64,000 nucleotides of DNA from CAWIUB01 sp963839995 (GTDB lineage Bacteria; Actinomycetota; Actinomycetes; Mycobacteriales; Jatrophihabitantaceae), in the NCBI GenBank assembly GCA_963839995.1, contig CAWIXH010000005.1, forward strand, positions 146,245-210,244, in the 5' to 3' direction. The notes below the pieces were generated by a model. The model did no database searches, had not been told where the DNA came from, and was given only the letters and a program-made list of their open reading frames with translations. Below are positions 23,267 to 31,556 of this stretch, in pieces (within the stretch, counting starts at the first letter, position 1; the number at the start of each line of letters is the position of its first letter). A program made the translations under genes and the position numbers.

Positions 23267-23871
23267 GTTCGCCTCCCCACCGAGTTCCTGCCGGGCATCA
23301 TGCCCGAGTATGTGGCGAATCGGGCACGCCACCCCGACTTTAAGGTCCGCTGCTGTTGTTGCCACTTGATCATCCGACAGGGCGTGTCCGGATCCCTGCG
23401 GGAGCCGACCGCTGTCGCGCTGCGGCCCGGCATTTACGGCTCTACGTGCACTCGACGGATCGCGCGCATCCCGTCGTGCCCCCTGCGTGCGCCCCTTTCC
23501 ACGGCCGACCGGTTGGCTCCCGCGGACGCGGACCTTTGCGCCGTCGGCTACTAACGCGCGGACGACGGATGCCTTCGCCGACCGGGACGGTACACGTCGG
23601 CCCGGTGGTCCACCGCAGTGATTTGCGCCGATGCGCTGGTGGTCGTCGATGCGATCGATGAACCGGAAATCGCCGCGGCGCACCGCACACCGCCCACTGA
23701 GGTCCCGCTACAGCGCACGCCGGGCGATGCGGCTGGTGCCTGCTTCGATTCGCGTCGTGGTTAGCCGCGGCTGCGACGTGGGTTGCCGCGTTGACTCCAT
23801 GAGCGACCGCGGCAACCATGGAGACGCGCGGCGCTGTGTGCAGCGCGACTTCGGACGCTCCGGGAGGCTGG
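23267..23871. other. Gap without a recognisable gene
   Basis: About 600 bases between the antitoxin start and the SnoaL-like gene. Open frames exist on both strands but their products are arginine-rich or repetitive and match no family I know; none has a convincing ribosome site. The stretch contains the promoters of both flanking genes by position. It may be decayed DNA, in line with the surrounding relics. Confidence 0.5.
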
Positions 23872-24291
23872 ATGACGGGAGTGATCGATCGGCTGGTTAT
23901 GGCGGTGAATGCACATGACCTGGATGGCGTGGCCGGTCTGATCGCCGAGGGCTACCGCAGCGAGCAGCCGGCGCATCCGGGTCGGGCGTTTGTTGGGCGG
24001 GCTCAAATGCGCGCCAACTGGGAGGCGATGTTCGCGGGAATCCCCGATTTCCACGCCGAGATCTGCCGATCCGTCAAGGACGGTGACACGACCTGGACCG
24101 AATGGCACTGGTCGGGCACCCGCAGCGACGGGCCGGCGTTCGAGATGCGAGGGATCACCCTGTTCAAGATCAGCAATGATCAGATCGTGGCCGGACGGCT
24201 GTACATGGAGGACGTCGAGCGGCACGTGGCCGGGATCGAGCAGGTCGTGGAATCGCTGTCCGGCCGCCGACCGCGAGGCGGCCAGCAGTAA
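23872..24291 (+). CDS. SnoaL-like/NTF2-fold protein
   Basis: 139 residues. AVNAHDLDGVAGLIAEGYRS and RAQMRANWEAMFAGIPDFHA followed by TTWTEWHWSGTRSDGPAFEM and GITLFKISNDQIVAGRLYMED give the helix-then-curved-sheet pattern of SnoaL-like polyketide cyclase/steroid isomerase-fold proteins. The ligand or reaction cannot be assigned. ATG 23872 has GGGAGG 5 bases upstream. It stands alone among relics and looks intact. Confidence 0.85.
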   Translation: MTGVIDRLVMAVNAHDLDGVAGLIAEGYRSEQPAHPGRAFVGRAQMRANWEAMFAGIPDFHAEICRSVKDGDTTWTEWHWSGTRSDGPAFEMRGITLFKISNDQIVAGRLYMEDVERHVAGIEQVVESLSGRRPRGGQQ

Positions 24292-24383
24292 CAATCGCCC
24301 AGTGCGCACAGTGCCACCGCCGCCCCCGCGCGTCGTAACGCGAACCGCGAAGGGCACGGTCGTTGGTGCTTCCGCCGGCCGAA

Positions 24384-24580
24384 TCAGGTTCGCTGCTCGA
24401 TCGGTGGTGGCGTCCACGTGCCGTTCGTCACGCGGTGCTCGGGCCAGTAGCTCCGCATCACCAGGCTCAATGAGCCAGCCGGGGCGGCACCCAGTTGGGC
24501 TCACGGTCACCGCCGGGGGTGTCGTGCTCGATCCAGATGTCCAGGGAGAACGCGTTGCCACGGGCAGGGCCCCGCGCGAA
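24384..24580 (-). pseudogene. DUF1214-domain protein, C-terminal remnant with frameshift
   Basis: The minus strand reads SLDIWIEHDTPGGDREPNWV, close to the DUF1214 motif IYIQHDSPGADKEANWLP, then hits a stop in frame. A neighbouring frame continues the domain as SLVMRSYWPEHRVTNGTWTP and ends at a TGA at 24384. This is the extreme C-terminus of such a protein, broken by a frameshift and truncated upstream. Confidence 0.55.
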
Positions 24581-24849
24581 GGCGCCGGGCGCCACCGTCC
24601 GGTGGTCAAACCCCACATCCCGTTGTGCCCCCCACGTGCCCTTCTCGCCACGCGCATCTGGAGCAAACGCGGGAAAGGCTGCCCGGTGACGGCGGAAGGA
24701 CCGACGGCATGACCGCTGCCATACCAGCGGATTCAGCGGTCCACTGACGCTTCAGCTTCAATACCCGAGGCATACGCGCGGGTCGCAGCGGTTTCTGGCA
24801 CCGCCGCCACGCGGTCCGCCGACGCCAGGTTGCCGCATCGCCGCCGACA

Positions 24850-24880
24850 GAGAATCACCCTATTTTATAGGATGATTCTC
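24850..24880. repeat. AT-rich 14-bp inverted repeat next to the island edge
   Basis: GAGAATCACCCTAT (24850-24863), loop TTT, ATAGGATGATTCTC (24867-24880): 13 of 14 positions pair. The motif ends 9 bases before the tRNA-Ser fragment. It could form a stable hairpin terminator-like structure on either strand or be an operator; no flanking gene start is close enough to decide. Confidence 0.6.
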
Positions 24881-24888
24881 GACCGAGT

Positions 24889-24944
24889 GCGGAGGGCGTG
24901 GGATTCGAACCCACGAGGAGAGTGAACTCCTAGCGGTTTTCAAG
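24889..24944 (-). repeat. Duplicated 3' end of tRNA-Ser(TGA): attachment-site copy
   Basis: 56 bases match positions 27255-27310 of the intact tRNA-Ser with two mismatches (in the variable arm). The copy covers the acceptor 3' strand, T arm, variable arm and 3' half of the anticodon stem but lacks the 5' half of the tRNA. This is the pattern left when an integrase inserts an element into the 3' end of a tRNA gene. Same orientation as the intact gene. Confidence 0.85.
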
Positions 24945-25061
24945 CCGAGTCTCGGCGGCGGCACCGACGTCCGCGATCGCGGGATGCGCGTGCACGTTTG
25001 TCGTGCCTGGTGGCGGCGCTCGATCCCGCGCATATTCCGCGTGCTGATCACGCGGTTCGCG

Positions 25062-25384
25062 TTACGCGACGCTGGCTCTCCCCCAGCGCTGGTGTGCGGC
25101 ATGCCGGGTGATGCCGAGGCGGCGGGCGATGGCGGCCCACGAGTAGCCGGCGGCTCGCAGAGCGGTCACGGCGCGGGTGATGGCGTGCGCTCGACCTCGG
25201 CGGCGAGGCCGACCAGGGTGGCGAGTCCTTCGACGTCGCCGTCGGCGACGCGGCGGGCGTGTGCGCCGAGGATTCGGCGGCAGAAAGCCGCGTACTGGTC
25301 GTTCTCCACGACGCCTCGTGTTCGGCGTTTTGGTGTCAAGGATCGGTTGACAGCGTTCGGGCGAGAGGCAGCGGGGTTGCTCAT
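25062..25384 (-). pseudogene. Small helix-turn-helix protein broken by a frameshift
   Basis: The ATG frame gives MSNPAASRPNAVNRSL...FCRRILGAHARRVADGDVEG-LATLVGLAAEVE and then stops at 25166. One frame over, the sequence continues as AHAITRAVTALRAAGYSWAA followed by IARRLGITRHAAHQRWG, a sigma-like helix-turn-helix typical of this protein type. A one-base indel near 25175 therefore separates the two halves. It starts 3 bases after the SprT-like stop, with GAGGG upstream, so it was the second gene of that operon. Confidence 0.7.
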
Positions 25385-25387
25385 GGC

Positions 25388-26059
25388 TCAGCCCTCGTCC
25401 GTCGTGGCGGTGAAGGGCTGCTCACAGACGCCGCAGCCGATAGGGCCGAGGTCGTAGGTGGAGCGGCTGACCCGGATATTCCGCGCGGGGTCGCAACCGC
25501 ATTCCGCGACGACTCCGTTGTTGGTCTTCGGCTTGGCGTCATGCACATCCGCCACTCGGTAGGCGGTCAGGGCCTGGTCGAGCTCGTCGACGACGTCGGC
25601 GTAGTAGCGGGCGGTCATGTCCGGGACCGACGTGATCGACCAGCCGATGCGGGAGTCTTTCTCGACGGTGATGCCGAGCTCGGTGGCGATGTCGCGGAAG
25701 CGGGTGTTGTGGTAGCGGCCTTGGCGGCTGGTTTCCTGCACGCCCCGGATCGCGGCAGCGCCGTGTGCGGCTGCGTGCAGCAGCGTTCCGAGCAGCGCGA
25801 CCGGTCCGCGTCGAAGGCCTTCACCGCCGATGAACGGCTCGGGCATCCGGTCCGCGCCGACGGCCCACTTGGCGTCATGGAACTGCCCGAACGTGAGGTG
25901 GCCGGGCTTGCCGGTGCCGTTGCCGATCGTCAGCACGACATGCGTGACCTCGGGGTGCTTGTCCTGGATGGATGCCCAGGCGGTTTCGATGGCGGGGACG
26001 AGCGGGCCCGTCGCAGTGCCGGGCTGGGTTTGACTGCTAGGTGTCAACGTCGCGGTCAT
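25388..26059 (-). CDS. SprT-like/zincin-type protein with altered active site
   Basis: 223 residues. The segment LLGTLLHAAAHGAAAIRGVQ then ETSRQGRYHNTRFRDIATEL is typical of SprT-like proteins carried by actinobacterial mobile elements. The zincin motif HExxH reads HAAAH (His95-His99), so the catalytic glutamate is replaced by alanine. A C-terminal four-cysteine cluster, CGCDP and GCGVCEQPF, may bind zinc. ATG 26059 has GGAGG 7 bases upstream. The family is linked to DNA-protein crosslink processing, but this copy should be proteolytically inactive. Confidence 0.78.
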   Translation of the reverse strand: MTATLTPSSQTQPGTATGPLVPAIETAWASIQDKHPEVTHVVLTIGNGTGKPGHLTFGQFHDAKWAVGADRMPEPFIGGEGLRRGPVALLGTLLHAAAHGAAAIRGVQETSRQGRYHNTRFRDIATELGITVEKDSRIGWSITSVPDMTARYYADVVDELDQALTAYRVADVHDAKPKTNNGVVAECGCDPARNIRVSRSTYDLGPIGCGVCEQPFTATTDEG

Positions 26060-26294
26060 GGTTTGCCTCCGGTTGATGTGGCGGTCAGGTGCTCTCCCCT
26101 GACCGGCCACGCCGAGGGACCGCCGCCGCGGGTGCCCCATCGTCCCTATGCCTTGGTCACCGTGTGTTGCGCGACGGGGCGCGCTGCCTGCGGTATCCGG
26201 TCGGCTTGGCAGTTGCAGGTCGGTTGACACTCGGTCGCCCGCAAGGAAGCGTCAGTGGGATCAGGCAGGGTTCGGTCGGGTGGAGGTTAGGGCC

Positions 26295-26900
26295 GTGTAC
26301 GCGCGATTGACGCTTCATACCGCGGATCCGACGCGCTTGAGTGAGGTGATCAGCCACTACGAGCACGACGTCAGGATGGATTTCACGCACCAGCCGGGAA
26401 GTCGGGGCATGTCGGTGCTCGTCAACGATGATCTGGGCGTTGTGCTGGTCGAGGCGTACTGGGCCACCGAGGACGCGATGCGGGCGAATGATGCGAGCTT
26501 CATCCGCCCGGTTCACGACGCCGCGTTCTTTGGCGCGACCGTGTCAATCGAGCATTACGAGGTCGCGAGATTCGTGCACGTCGCTCCGGCCGGTCCAGGA
26601 GCCGCCGTCAGTTTGACTCGCCTCGACATCGAGGCGACGGGCCTGGATGACGTGCTTGCGGCGTATGGCGATGCCGCTGGGCCGCTGACCGGCAGCGACG
26701 GGTTCTACACCGCTGTTTTGCTTGTGGACCGTCGGAGCGGCCGGGCAGTTGTCGAGACCATGTGGCGTCACGGCGAGGCGCTCGTCGCCGCACGCGGTCC
26801 GGCGGCCGCCCGCCGTTTGGAGGCCGTCAAAGGCGGAAACGTCACGGTGCGCGGGATCGACCAGTATCGGTTGGATTTCCACTCCGTGGAGCTGGAATGA
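26295..26900 (+). CDS. Tandem ABM-like (dimeric alpha-beta barrel) protein
   Basis: 201 residues with two similar halves, each a ferredoxin-like alpha-beta unit: VYARLTLHTADPTRLSEVIS to MSVLVNDDLGVVLVEAYWAT, and VSLTRLDIEATGLDDVLAAY to FYTAVLLVDRRSGRAVVETM. This resembles a fused dimer of antibiotic-biosynthesis-monooxygenase-type domains. No cofactor motif can be named. GTG 26295 follows GGAGG by 8 bases. Located inside the tRNA-Ser-bounded island, transcribed toward the tRNA. Confidence 0.6.
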   Translation: MYARLTLHTADPTRLSEVISHYEHDVRMDFTHQPGSRGMSVLVNDDLGVVLVEAYWATEDAMRANDASFIRPVHDAAFFGATVSIEHYEVARFVHVAPAGPGAAVSLTRLDIEATGLDDVLAAYGDAAGPLTGSDGFYTAVLLVDRRSGRAVVETMWRHGEALVAARGPAAARRLEAVKGGNVTVRGIDQYRLDFHSVELE

Positions 26901-27254
26901 CCCGCGGCGCGTCATCACAGGGTGAACGCAGCAGCCGGTAGCGCCTCGTGGCTTGTTCCGCCGTGAGCGTCGAGCTGGCCGATGATGCGGGCCGCTGGTG
27001 CTTGGTGAGAGTTTCGCTGGCTACTGGCGGCCCTTTCATCTTGTCCGCGCCCAGCCGGGCCGGCCGCCGGAGGCCGCCAGGCCGGAGGGCGAGCCAGCCA
27101 GATCGGCGGGCGCGGCGGCCGGCATTCGGTCCGGCCTTGATCCATCCCGCGCATATCCCGCGAGCAGCCGAATTCCGCGTCATCTGGCTGCACTCGGCGG
27201 TACGGCGGGCAGGGCCGGAATCGGCCTCTACCCCCGTGTTTCCAGGCGCGGGGC
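26901..27254. other. Gap without a recognisable gene
   Basis: About 350 bases between the ABM-like gene and the tRNA-Ser. GC-rich frames are open on both strands but give low-complexity proline/arginine-rich products without ribosome sites. It forms the right inner edge of the island, where an integrase gene would be expected; none is recognisable. Confidence 0.5.
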
Positions 27255-27255
27255 G

Positions 27256-27342
27256 GAGGGCGTGGGATTCGAACCCACGAGAAGCGTGAACTCCTAGCGG
27301 TTTTCAAGACCGCCGCCATCGGCCACTAGGCGAGCCCTCCAG
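27256..27342 (-). tRNA. tRNA-Ser (anticodon TGA)
   Basis: 87 bases on the minus strand: acceptor GGAGGGC pairs with GCCCTCC plus discriminator G, the D arm contains the usual AGTGG loop, the anticodon loop is CTTGAAA (TGA) between GCGGT-type stem strands, a long class II variable arm follows, and the T arm holds GGTTCGAATCC. CCA is not encoded. Its 3' half is duplicated at 24889-24944. Confidence 0.95.
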
Positions 27343-27464
27343 GTGTTCGAACCTACTGTAGGGATGGCGTGGAATTGCGGCGACGCCGCGCGAGCGCCGC
27401 TGAGGCCCGACGTATCAAGGTCGGTCGGTCCCCCTCCTGGCAGAGCAAGAGGATGGGGGATGTC

Positions 27465-28448
27465 ATGCAGACTGCAGACCTGGTACTCGAAGGTGGCGGG
27501 GTTAAGGGCGCCGGACTAGCGGGGGCGGTCGGGGTGCTCGGCCGCAACTACACGTTCGGCCGGGTGGCCGGAACGTCCGCCGGCGCGATCGTCGCATCGT
27601 TCATCGCAGCCGGCCTGACCGACCGGCTGGAGCAGATCATGGTCGAGACCAACCTCGCCGACTTCCTCGACGAAGGCGGCGTGCTCGGGCATCTGGGCAA
27701 GGTCGGCGAGGGCATCGAAGTGCTGGTCCACGATGGGATCTATCAGGGCCAGAAGCTGCACGATTGGATCGCGCAGACGCTCGAGAACGGGCCGAACCCG
27801 GTGCGCACGTGGGCTGACCTACGGATCCCCGGGACGGATGCAGCGACGCCGATCGAACAGCGCTATCGGCTCGTGGTCGTCGTCTCGGACATCTCTCGCG
27901 GCCGCATGCTGCGCCTGCCCTGGGATTACCCGACCCTGCTTGGCAAGGATCCCGACACCCAACTCGTTGCCGACGCCGTCCGGGCGAGTGCGTCGATCCC
28001 GTTCTTCTTCCGGCCGTGGCACCTGCCCGTCGAGTCGAAGATCGCCAACGGACACGACCAGCTCGTGCTCACCGATGGGGGCATGTTGTCGAATTTCCCG
28101 GTCGAGCTCTTCGACGACGACAACAACCCGACGTTCGGGGTCAAGCTCTCGGCCCACCTGACGTTGCAGCAGCAGGGCTGGAACGCGACGGACGACCCGC
28201 TGTCGCTGGGCAAGGCGCTGATCAGCACCATGACATCAGCACATGACCAGCTCTACGTCGATCGGGAGTCGGTCTGCGCCCGCACCGTCTTTGTCGACAC
28301 CACCGGCGTCAACTCGACGAACTTCCACTTGACCGCCGCCGACAAGCAGGGCCTCTTCGACAGGGGAGCGGCAGCCGCCACCAGCTTCCTCACGACCTGG
28401 GACTACGAGGCGTGGAAGCGAACCTATGCGGTGAGGGTCCCGGCATGA
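27465..28448 (+). CDS. Patatin-like phospholipase
   Basis: 327 residues. The oxyanion loop LEGGGVKGAGLAGAV, nucleophile GTSAGAIVAS and the catalytic aspartate in VLTDGGMLSNFPVELF form a complete patatin Ser-Asp dyad, so it should be an active lipid acyl hydrolase. No signal peptide or membrane segment, hence cytosolic or secreted by another route. I choose ATG 27465, which starts immediately at the first strand and has a G-rich ribosome site; ATG 27453 is the alternative. Confidence 0.92.
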   Translation: MQTADLVLEGGGVKGAGLAGAVGVLGRNYTFGRVAGTSAGAIVASFIAAGLTDRLEQIMVETNLADFLDEGGVLGHLGKVGEGIEVLVHDGIYQGQKLHDWIAQTLENGPNPVRTWADLRIPGTDAATPIEQRYRLVVVVSDISRGRMLRLPWDYPTLLGKDPDTQLVADAVRASASIPFFFRPWHLPVESKIANGHDQLVLTDGGMLSNFPVELFDDDNNPTFGVKLSAHLTLQQQGWNATDDPLSLGKALISTMTSAHDQLYVDRESVCARTVFVDTTGVNSTNFHLTAADKQGLFDRGAAAATSFLTTWDYEAWKRTYAVRVPA

Positions 28449-28621
28449 AGCAATCAGCCTTCGCGTTCGGGCATCTCAGGCGTGATCTGCATGACCGAGA
28501 AGATCTCGCGCCTCCGGTCGGCAAGAAGCGCGAACCGGCCACGGCGAGAATCCCGCGGCCAGTCAAGACGTGGTTCAGAGCCACCGCGGCTGAGTCGTCG
28601 GTCGAAGCAGCGGCGAGGTAG
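28445..28621 (+). CDS. Possible small basic protein
   Basis: 58 codons starting with an ATG that overlaps the patatin stop by 4 bases (ATGA), as expected for a coupled gene. The product (MKQSAFAFGHLRRDLHDRED...) is basic and polar with no recognisable domain. The overlap is the only argument for it. Confidence 0.35.
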   Translation: MKQSAFAFGHLRRDLHDREDLAPPVGKKREPATARIPRPVKTWFRATAAESSVEAAAR

Positions 28622-28713
28622 CCCCACCGTAGCTCGGCGCCGCCGGGAACACCGGGCGGCCACGGCGACGTTTGGACCACCATGACATCCGGGCGTCGGC
28701 ACGCCTAGCAGCC

Positions 28714-30138
28714 GTGTCTACCGCGGAGACTGCTGAGGTCACGGCGTCGCTGCGCCTCCGGTCGGGCGCCGGGCGGGGCGCACTGATCGCGACGATCATC
28801 GGCAGCGGCATGGTATTCCTCGACGGCACGATCGTGAACGTCGCGACCGAACGGATAGGGAACGAGTTCCACGCGGACTTCGACGCCCTGCAGTGGGTGC
28901 TCAACGGCTATACGCTGCCGCTTGCCAGCCTGATCCTGCTGGGCGGCTCGCTCGGCGACCAGCTGGGCCGGCGGCGGATCTACCTCATCGGGGTCACCTG
29001 GTTCGCCGCCGCGTCGCTCCTGTGCGCGGTGGCGCCGAGCGTCCAGTTGCTCATCGCCGCACGCGCCTTGCAAGGGGTCGGCGGCGCGCTACTCACCCCG
29101 GGCAGCCTGGCGATCATCTCGGCCAGCTTTGCGCCCGAGGACCGCGGCGCCGCCGTCGGGACCTGGTCGGGATTCAGCGGCGTCAGTACAGCGATCGGCC
29201 CGATCCTCGGTGGCTGGCTCGTCCAGGACGTCTCATGGCGGTGGGCCTTCGCGCTGAACCTGCCGTTGGCCGTGGCCGTAATGGTGCTCGGCCTGCGCTA
29301 CCTGCCCGAGACGCGCGCTTCGAAACCGAAGCGGCTGGACGTGCCGGGCACGCTTCTCGTCGCTGCTGGGCTCGGCGCGCTGACCTACGGAACCACAAGA
29401 GCGGGTTCGGCTGGCTGGACCGCAACGGCGGCGCTCACCACCGTGGCGGGCGCGGTGCTACTGGTCGCGTTTGTCCTGGTCGAGCGGTCGAGCACCCATC
29501 CGCTGGTGCCGCTCTCGCTCTTCGCCAATCGGACGTTCAGCGGCACCAACGTCATGACGTTCTTGACATACGGCGCTTTGAGCGCAGTGCTCTTCGTCTT
29601 CGTGCTGCACCTGCAGGTAGCCGCGGGCTATGGGGCGTTCGCGGCAGGGCTCACGACGTTACCGATTACCCTCGCATTGCTACTGCTCTCTGGACGGTCG
29701 GGCGCGCTGGCCGCACGCATCGGCCCGCGCCTGCAACTGATCGCAGGTCCGCTCCTGGCCGCCGCCGGCCTGCTGCTGACCCTGCGTGTGGACGCCCACC
29801 ATCACGACTACCTGGTCGACGTATTGCCCGGTGTGGTCGTCTTCGCGATCGGCCTGGCCACGCTGGTGGCGCCGCTCACGGCGACGGTCATGGCCGCGGT
29901 GCCGGCCGCACAGGTAGGCATCGGCTCGGGGGTGAACAACGCGGTGGCGCGAGCCGCAGGGTTACTGACCATCGCCGTACTGCCCGCGTTGGCTGGGCTG
30001 CACGGCGAGGCGTACCGATCCGTCCCGGTGATGGTGCACGGCTTCCGACTCGTCACTGTGTATTGCGTCGTACTGCTCGTCCTGGCGGCCCTCGTGGTGA
30101 CCGTGAGCGTGCGCAATCCAGCGCACCAGGCAGGATGA
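28714..30138 (+). CDS. EmrB/QacA-family MFS drug exporter (DHA2)
   Basis: About 474 residues with 14 hydrophobic segments, the DHA2 layout. Visible motifs: FLDGTIVNVATERIGNEFHA (motif D1 in helix 1), GGSLGDQLGRRRIYLIGVTW (motif A between helices 2 and 3) and GPILGGWLVQDVSWRWAFAL (motif C region and helix 5-6 loop). It should expel drugs or metabolites in exchange for protons. Start is uncertain between GTG 28714 and TTG 28672; neither has a clear ribosome site. DUF2630 follows after 4 bases. Confidence 0.9.
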   Translation: MSTAETAEVTASLRLRSGAGRGALIATIIGSGMVFLDGTIVNVATERIGNEFHADFDALQWVLNGYTLPLASLILLGGSLGDQLGRRRIYLIGVTWFAAASLLCAVAPSVQLLIAARALQGVGGALLTPGSLAIISASFAPEDRGAAVGTWSGFSGVSTAIGPILGGWLVQDVSWRWAFALNLPLAVAVMVLGLRYLPETRASKPKRLDVPGTLLVAAGLGALTYGTTRAGSAGWTATAALTTVAGAVLLVAFVLVERSSTHPLVPLSLFANRTFSGTNVMTFLTYGALSAVLFVFVLHLQVAAGYGAFAAGLTTLPITLALLLLSGRSGALAARIGPRLQLIAGPLLAAAGLLLTLRVDAHHHDYLVDVLPGVVVFAIGLATLVAPLTATVMAAVPAAQVGIGSGVNNAVARAAGLLTIAVLPALAGLHGEAYRSVPVMVHGFRLVTVYCVVLLVLAALVVTVSVRNPAHQAG

Positions 30139-30142
30139 GGGC

Positions 30143-30385
30143 ATGGACGACAAGAACATCCTGGACCAGATCCACGCACTCGTCGCCGAGGAGAAGCAGC
30201 TGCGCGCAACGCACTCCGGCCGCGGACTCAACGGCGACGACCGCACGCGCTTGGACGCCCTGGAGCGCCAGCTCGACCAATGCTGGGACCTGCTACGGCA
30301 GCGTCGGGCCCACGAGGAGTTCGGCGAGGACCCGGATACGGCACGAGCCCGGTCCACGAGTGAGGTCGAGGGCTACCTGCAGTAG
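30143..30385 (+). CDS. DUF2630 family protein
   Basis: An 80-residue, highly charged helical protein: NILDQIHALVAEEKQLRATH, then RTRLDALERQLDQCWDLLRQ and RRAHEEFGEDPDTARARS. This matches the small DUF2630 family of actinobacteria, predicted as a helical hairpin of unknown function. ATG starts 4 bases after the MFS stop, so the two are probably co-transcribed. Just downstream the 93-bp tandem repeats begin. Confidence 0.88.
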   Translation: MDDKNILDQIHALVAEEKQLRATHSGRGLNGDDRTRLDALERQLDQCWDLLRQRRAHEEFGEDPDTARARSTSEVEGYLQ

Positions 30386-30393
30386 AGCAAATC

Positions 30394-30650
30394 GATCGCG
30401 CCGGAAGGAGCGATCAGATCACCGCTCGCCGGCGCGGCTGCGGTCCGCCTGCGGTCACTAGGTGGCCGCCCAAGTGCACACGCTCAGATCGCGCCGGAAG
30501 GAGCGATCAGATCACCGCTCGCCGGCGCGGCTGCGGTCCGCCTGCGGTCACTAGGTGGCCGCCCAAGTGCACACGCTCAGATCGCGCCGGAAGGAGCGAT
30601 CGACTCCCGACCCGCCGGCGCGGCTGCGGGACGCTTCCGGTCACCAGGTG
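30394..30650. repeat. 93-bp tandem direct repeat, two full copies and a degenerate third
   Basis: Units start at 30394, 30487 and 30580 with an exact 93-bp period. The first two are identical as far as I can compare; the third matches GATCGCGCCGGAAGGAGCGAT and then diverges. Each unit contains GATCG...CGATC flanks and a potential hairpin GCGGTCAC-TAG-GTGGCCGC. The array lies in the convergent gap between DUF2630 and the ABC permease gene and may include the terminator of both transcripts. Confidence 0.9.
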
Positions 30651-30659
30651 GCTTCCGTC

Positions 30660-31556
30660 TCAGCTGGTGACGTCCTTGTTGCTGAAGCGGGCCCAAGCGA
30701 GCAGCAGGCAGGCGGCGATGTATGCGAGCGAGACGAGCGCGCCCTGCTGCACGCGGTCGAACTGGATCGGGTCGCGGAGCAGATCGGAAAACCGCAGCCA
30801 GTAGTGGCTGGGCAGCCAGCCGTGGATCACGTCCAGCTGCGGGACGGCGTCGAGCACCTGGCTGGTGATCGTCAGCGCCAACGTGGTCGCCATCGCCGCG
30901 ATGGGCACCTCGGTGAGCGTCGACACGAATATGCCGATCGCGGCCACCGCGGCCACCATGAGCGTGACGTAGCAAACGACGAGGAACAGCCGGTACAGCC
31001 CATCACCGAACGACGCGGTGGTGCCCGACAAGGTGATGATGTCGCCACCGCCGAAGAGGATCAGCCCGATGATCGTCCCACTGAGCGCCACGACGAGCGT
31101 GCAGGCGAGCGACCAGACCACCAGCGCGACGTACTTGACGGCCAGCAGCCTGGTGCGGCCGACCGGCACGGTCAACAGGTAGCGCAACGTGCCGGTGTTG
31201 GCCTCGCCCGCGATCGTCTCGCCGGACACCACCGACACGGCCATCGGCAAGAACAGCGGCAGCACGACAAGCATGGTCGCCAGCGCCACGAACACACCGT
31301 TGTCGGTGATGTTGTTGAACAGCGCCCCGCCGTCGCCGGCCCCGTCGCCCCGGCCGGTGTGAGACGTCAGCTTGACCGCGATCGCTATCACCACCGGGAT
31401 CAGCCCGAGCACCGTCAGGATCGCGATGTTGCGCCGCCGTCGGAAGATCATGGCGAGCTCCGAGCGCAAGAACCGTCCCGATAGTTGGCCCCGCAGCAGG
31501 GATTCCCTCGGCGTGTCACCCTGCTGGGGGGCCAAGACCGGCTCAGCCAGAGACAT
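30660..31556 (-). CDS. ABC-2 type transporter permease
   Basis: 298 residues with six hydrophobic segments: IAILTVLGLIPVVIAIAVKL; FVALATMLVVLPLFLPMAVS; LVVWSLACTLVVALSGTIIG; LFLVVCYVTLMVAAVAAIGI; AAMATTLALTITSQVLDAV; VSLAYIAACLLLAWARF. SGETIAGEANTGTLRYLLTV is the ABC-2 coupling-helix motif. The ATG at 31556 overlaps the ATPase gene by 14 bases. Third gene of the operon with a LolA-like protein and an ATPase, so probably an exporter or membrane-lipid/lipoprotein mover. Confidence 0.88.
   Translation of the reverse strand: MSLAEPVLAPQQGDTPRESLLRGQLSGRFLRSELAMIFRRRRNIAILTVLGLIPVVIAIAVKLTSHTGRGDGAGDGGALFNNITDNGVFVALATMLVVLPLFLPMAVSVVSGETIAGEANTGTLRYLLTVPVGRTRLLAVKYVALVVWSLACTLVVALSGTIIGLILFGGGDIITLSGTTASFGDGLYRLFLVVCYVTLMVAAVAAIGIFVSTLTEVPIAAMATTLALTITSQVLDAVPQLDVIHGWLPSHYWLRFSDLLRDPIQFDRVQQGALVSLAYIAACLLLAWARFSNKDVTS

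Larger units (their letters stand above)
24889..27310. mobile_element. Small integrative element or its remnant at tRNA-Ser(TGA)
   Basis: About 2.4 kb bounded by direct 56-bp repeats of the tRNA-Ser 3' end. Inside are a frameshifted HTH gene, an HxxxH-mutant SprT-like gene and an ABM-like gene; the first two kinds are common cargo of actinobacterial integrative elements. No integrase or excisionase is seen inside, so the element is either a deletion derivative or depends on functions in trans. Confidence 0.65.

Noticed and set aside
30555..31484. 309-codon plus-strand frame over the ABC permease
   Set aside because: Antisense to a well-supported membrane protein, product rich in Arg, Gln and Asp.
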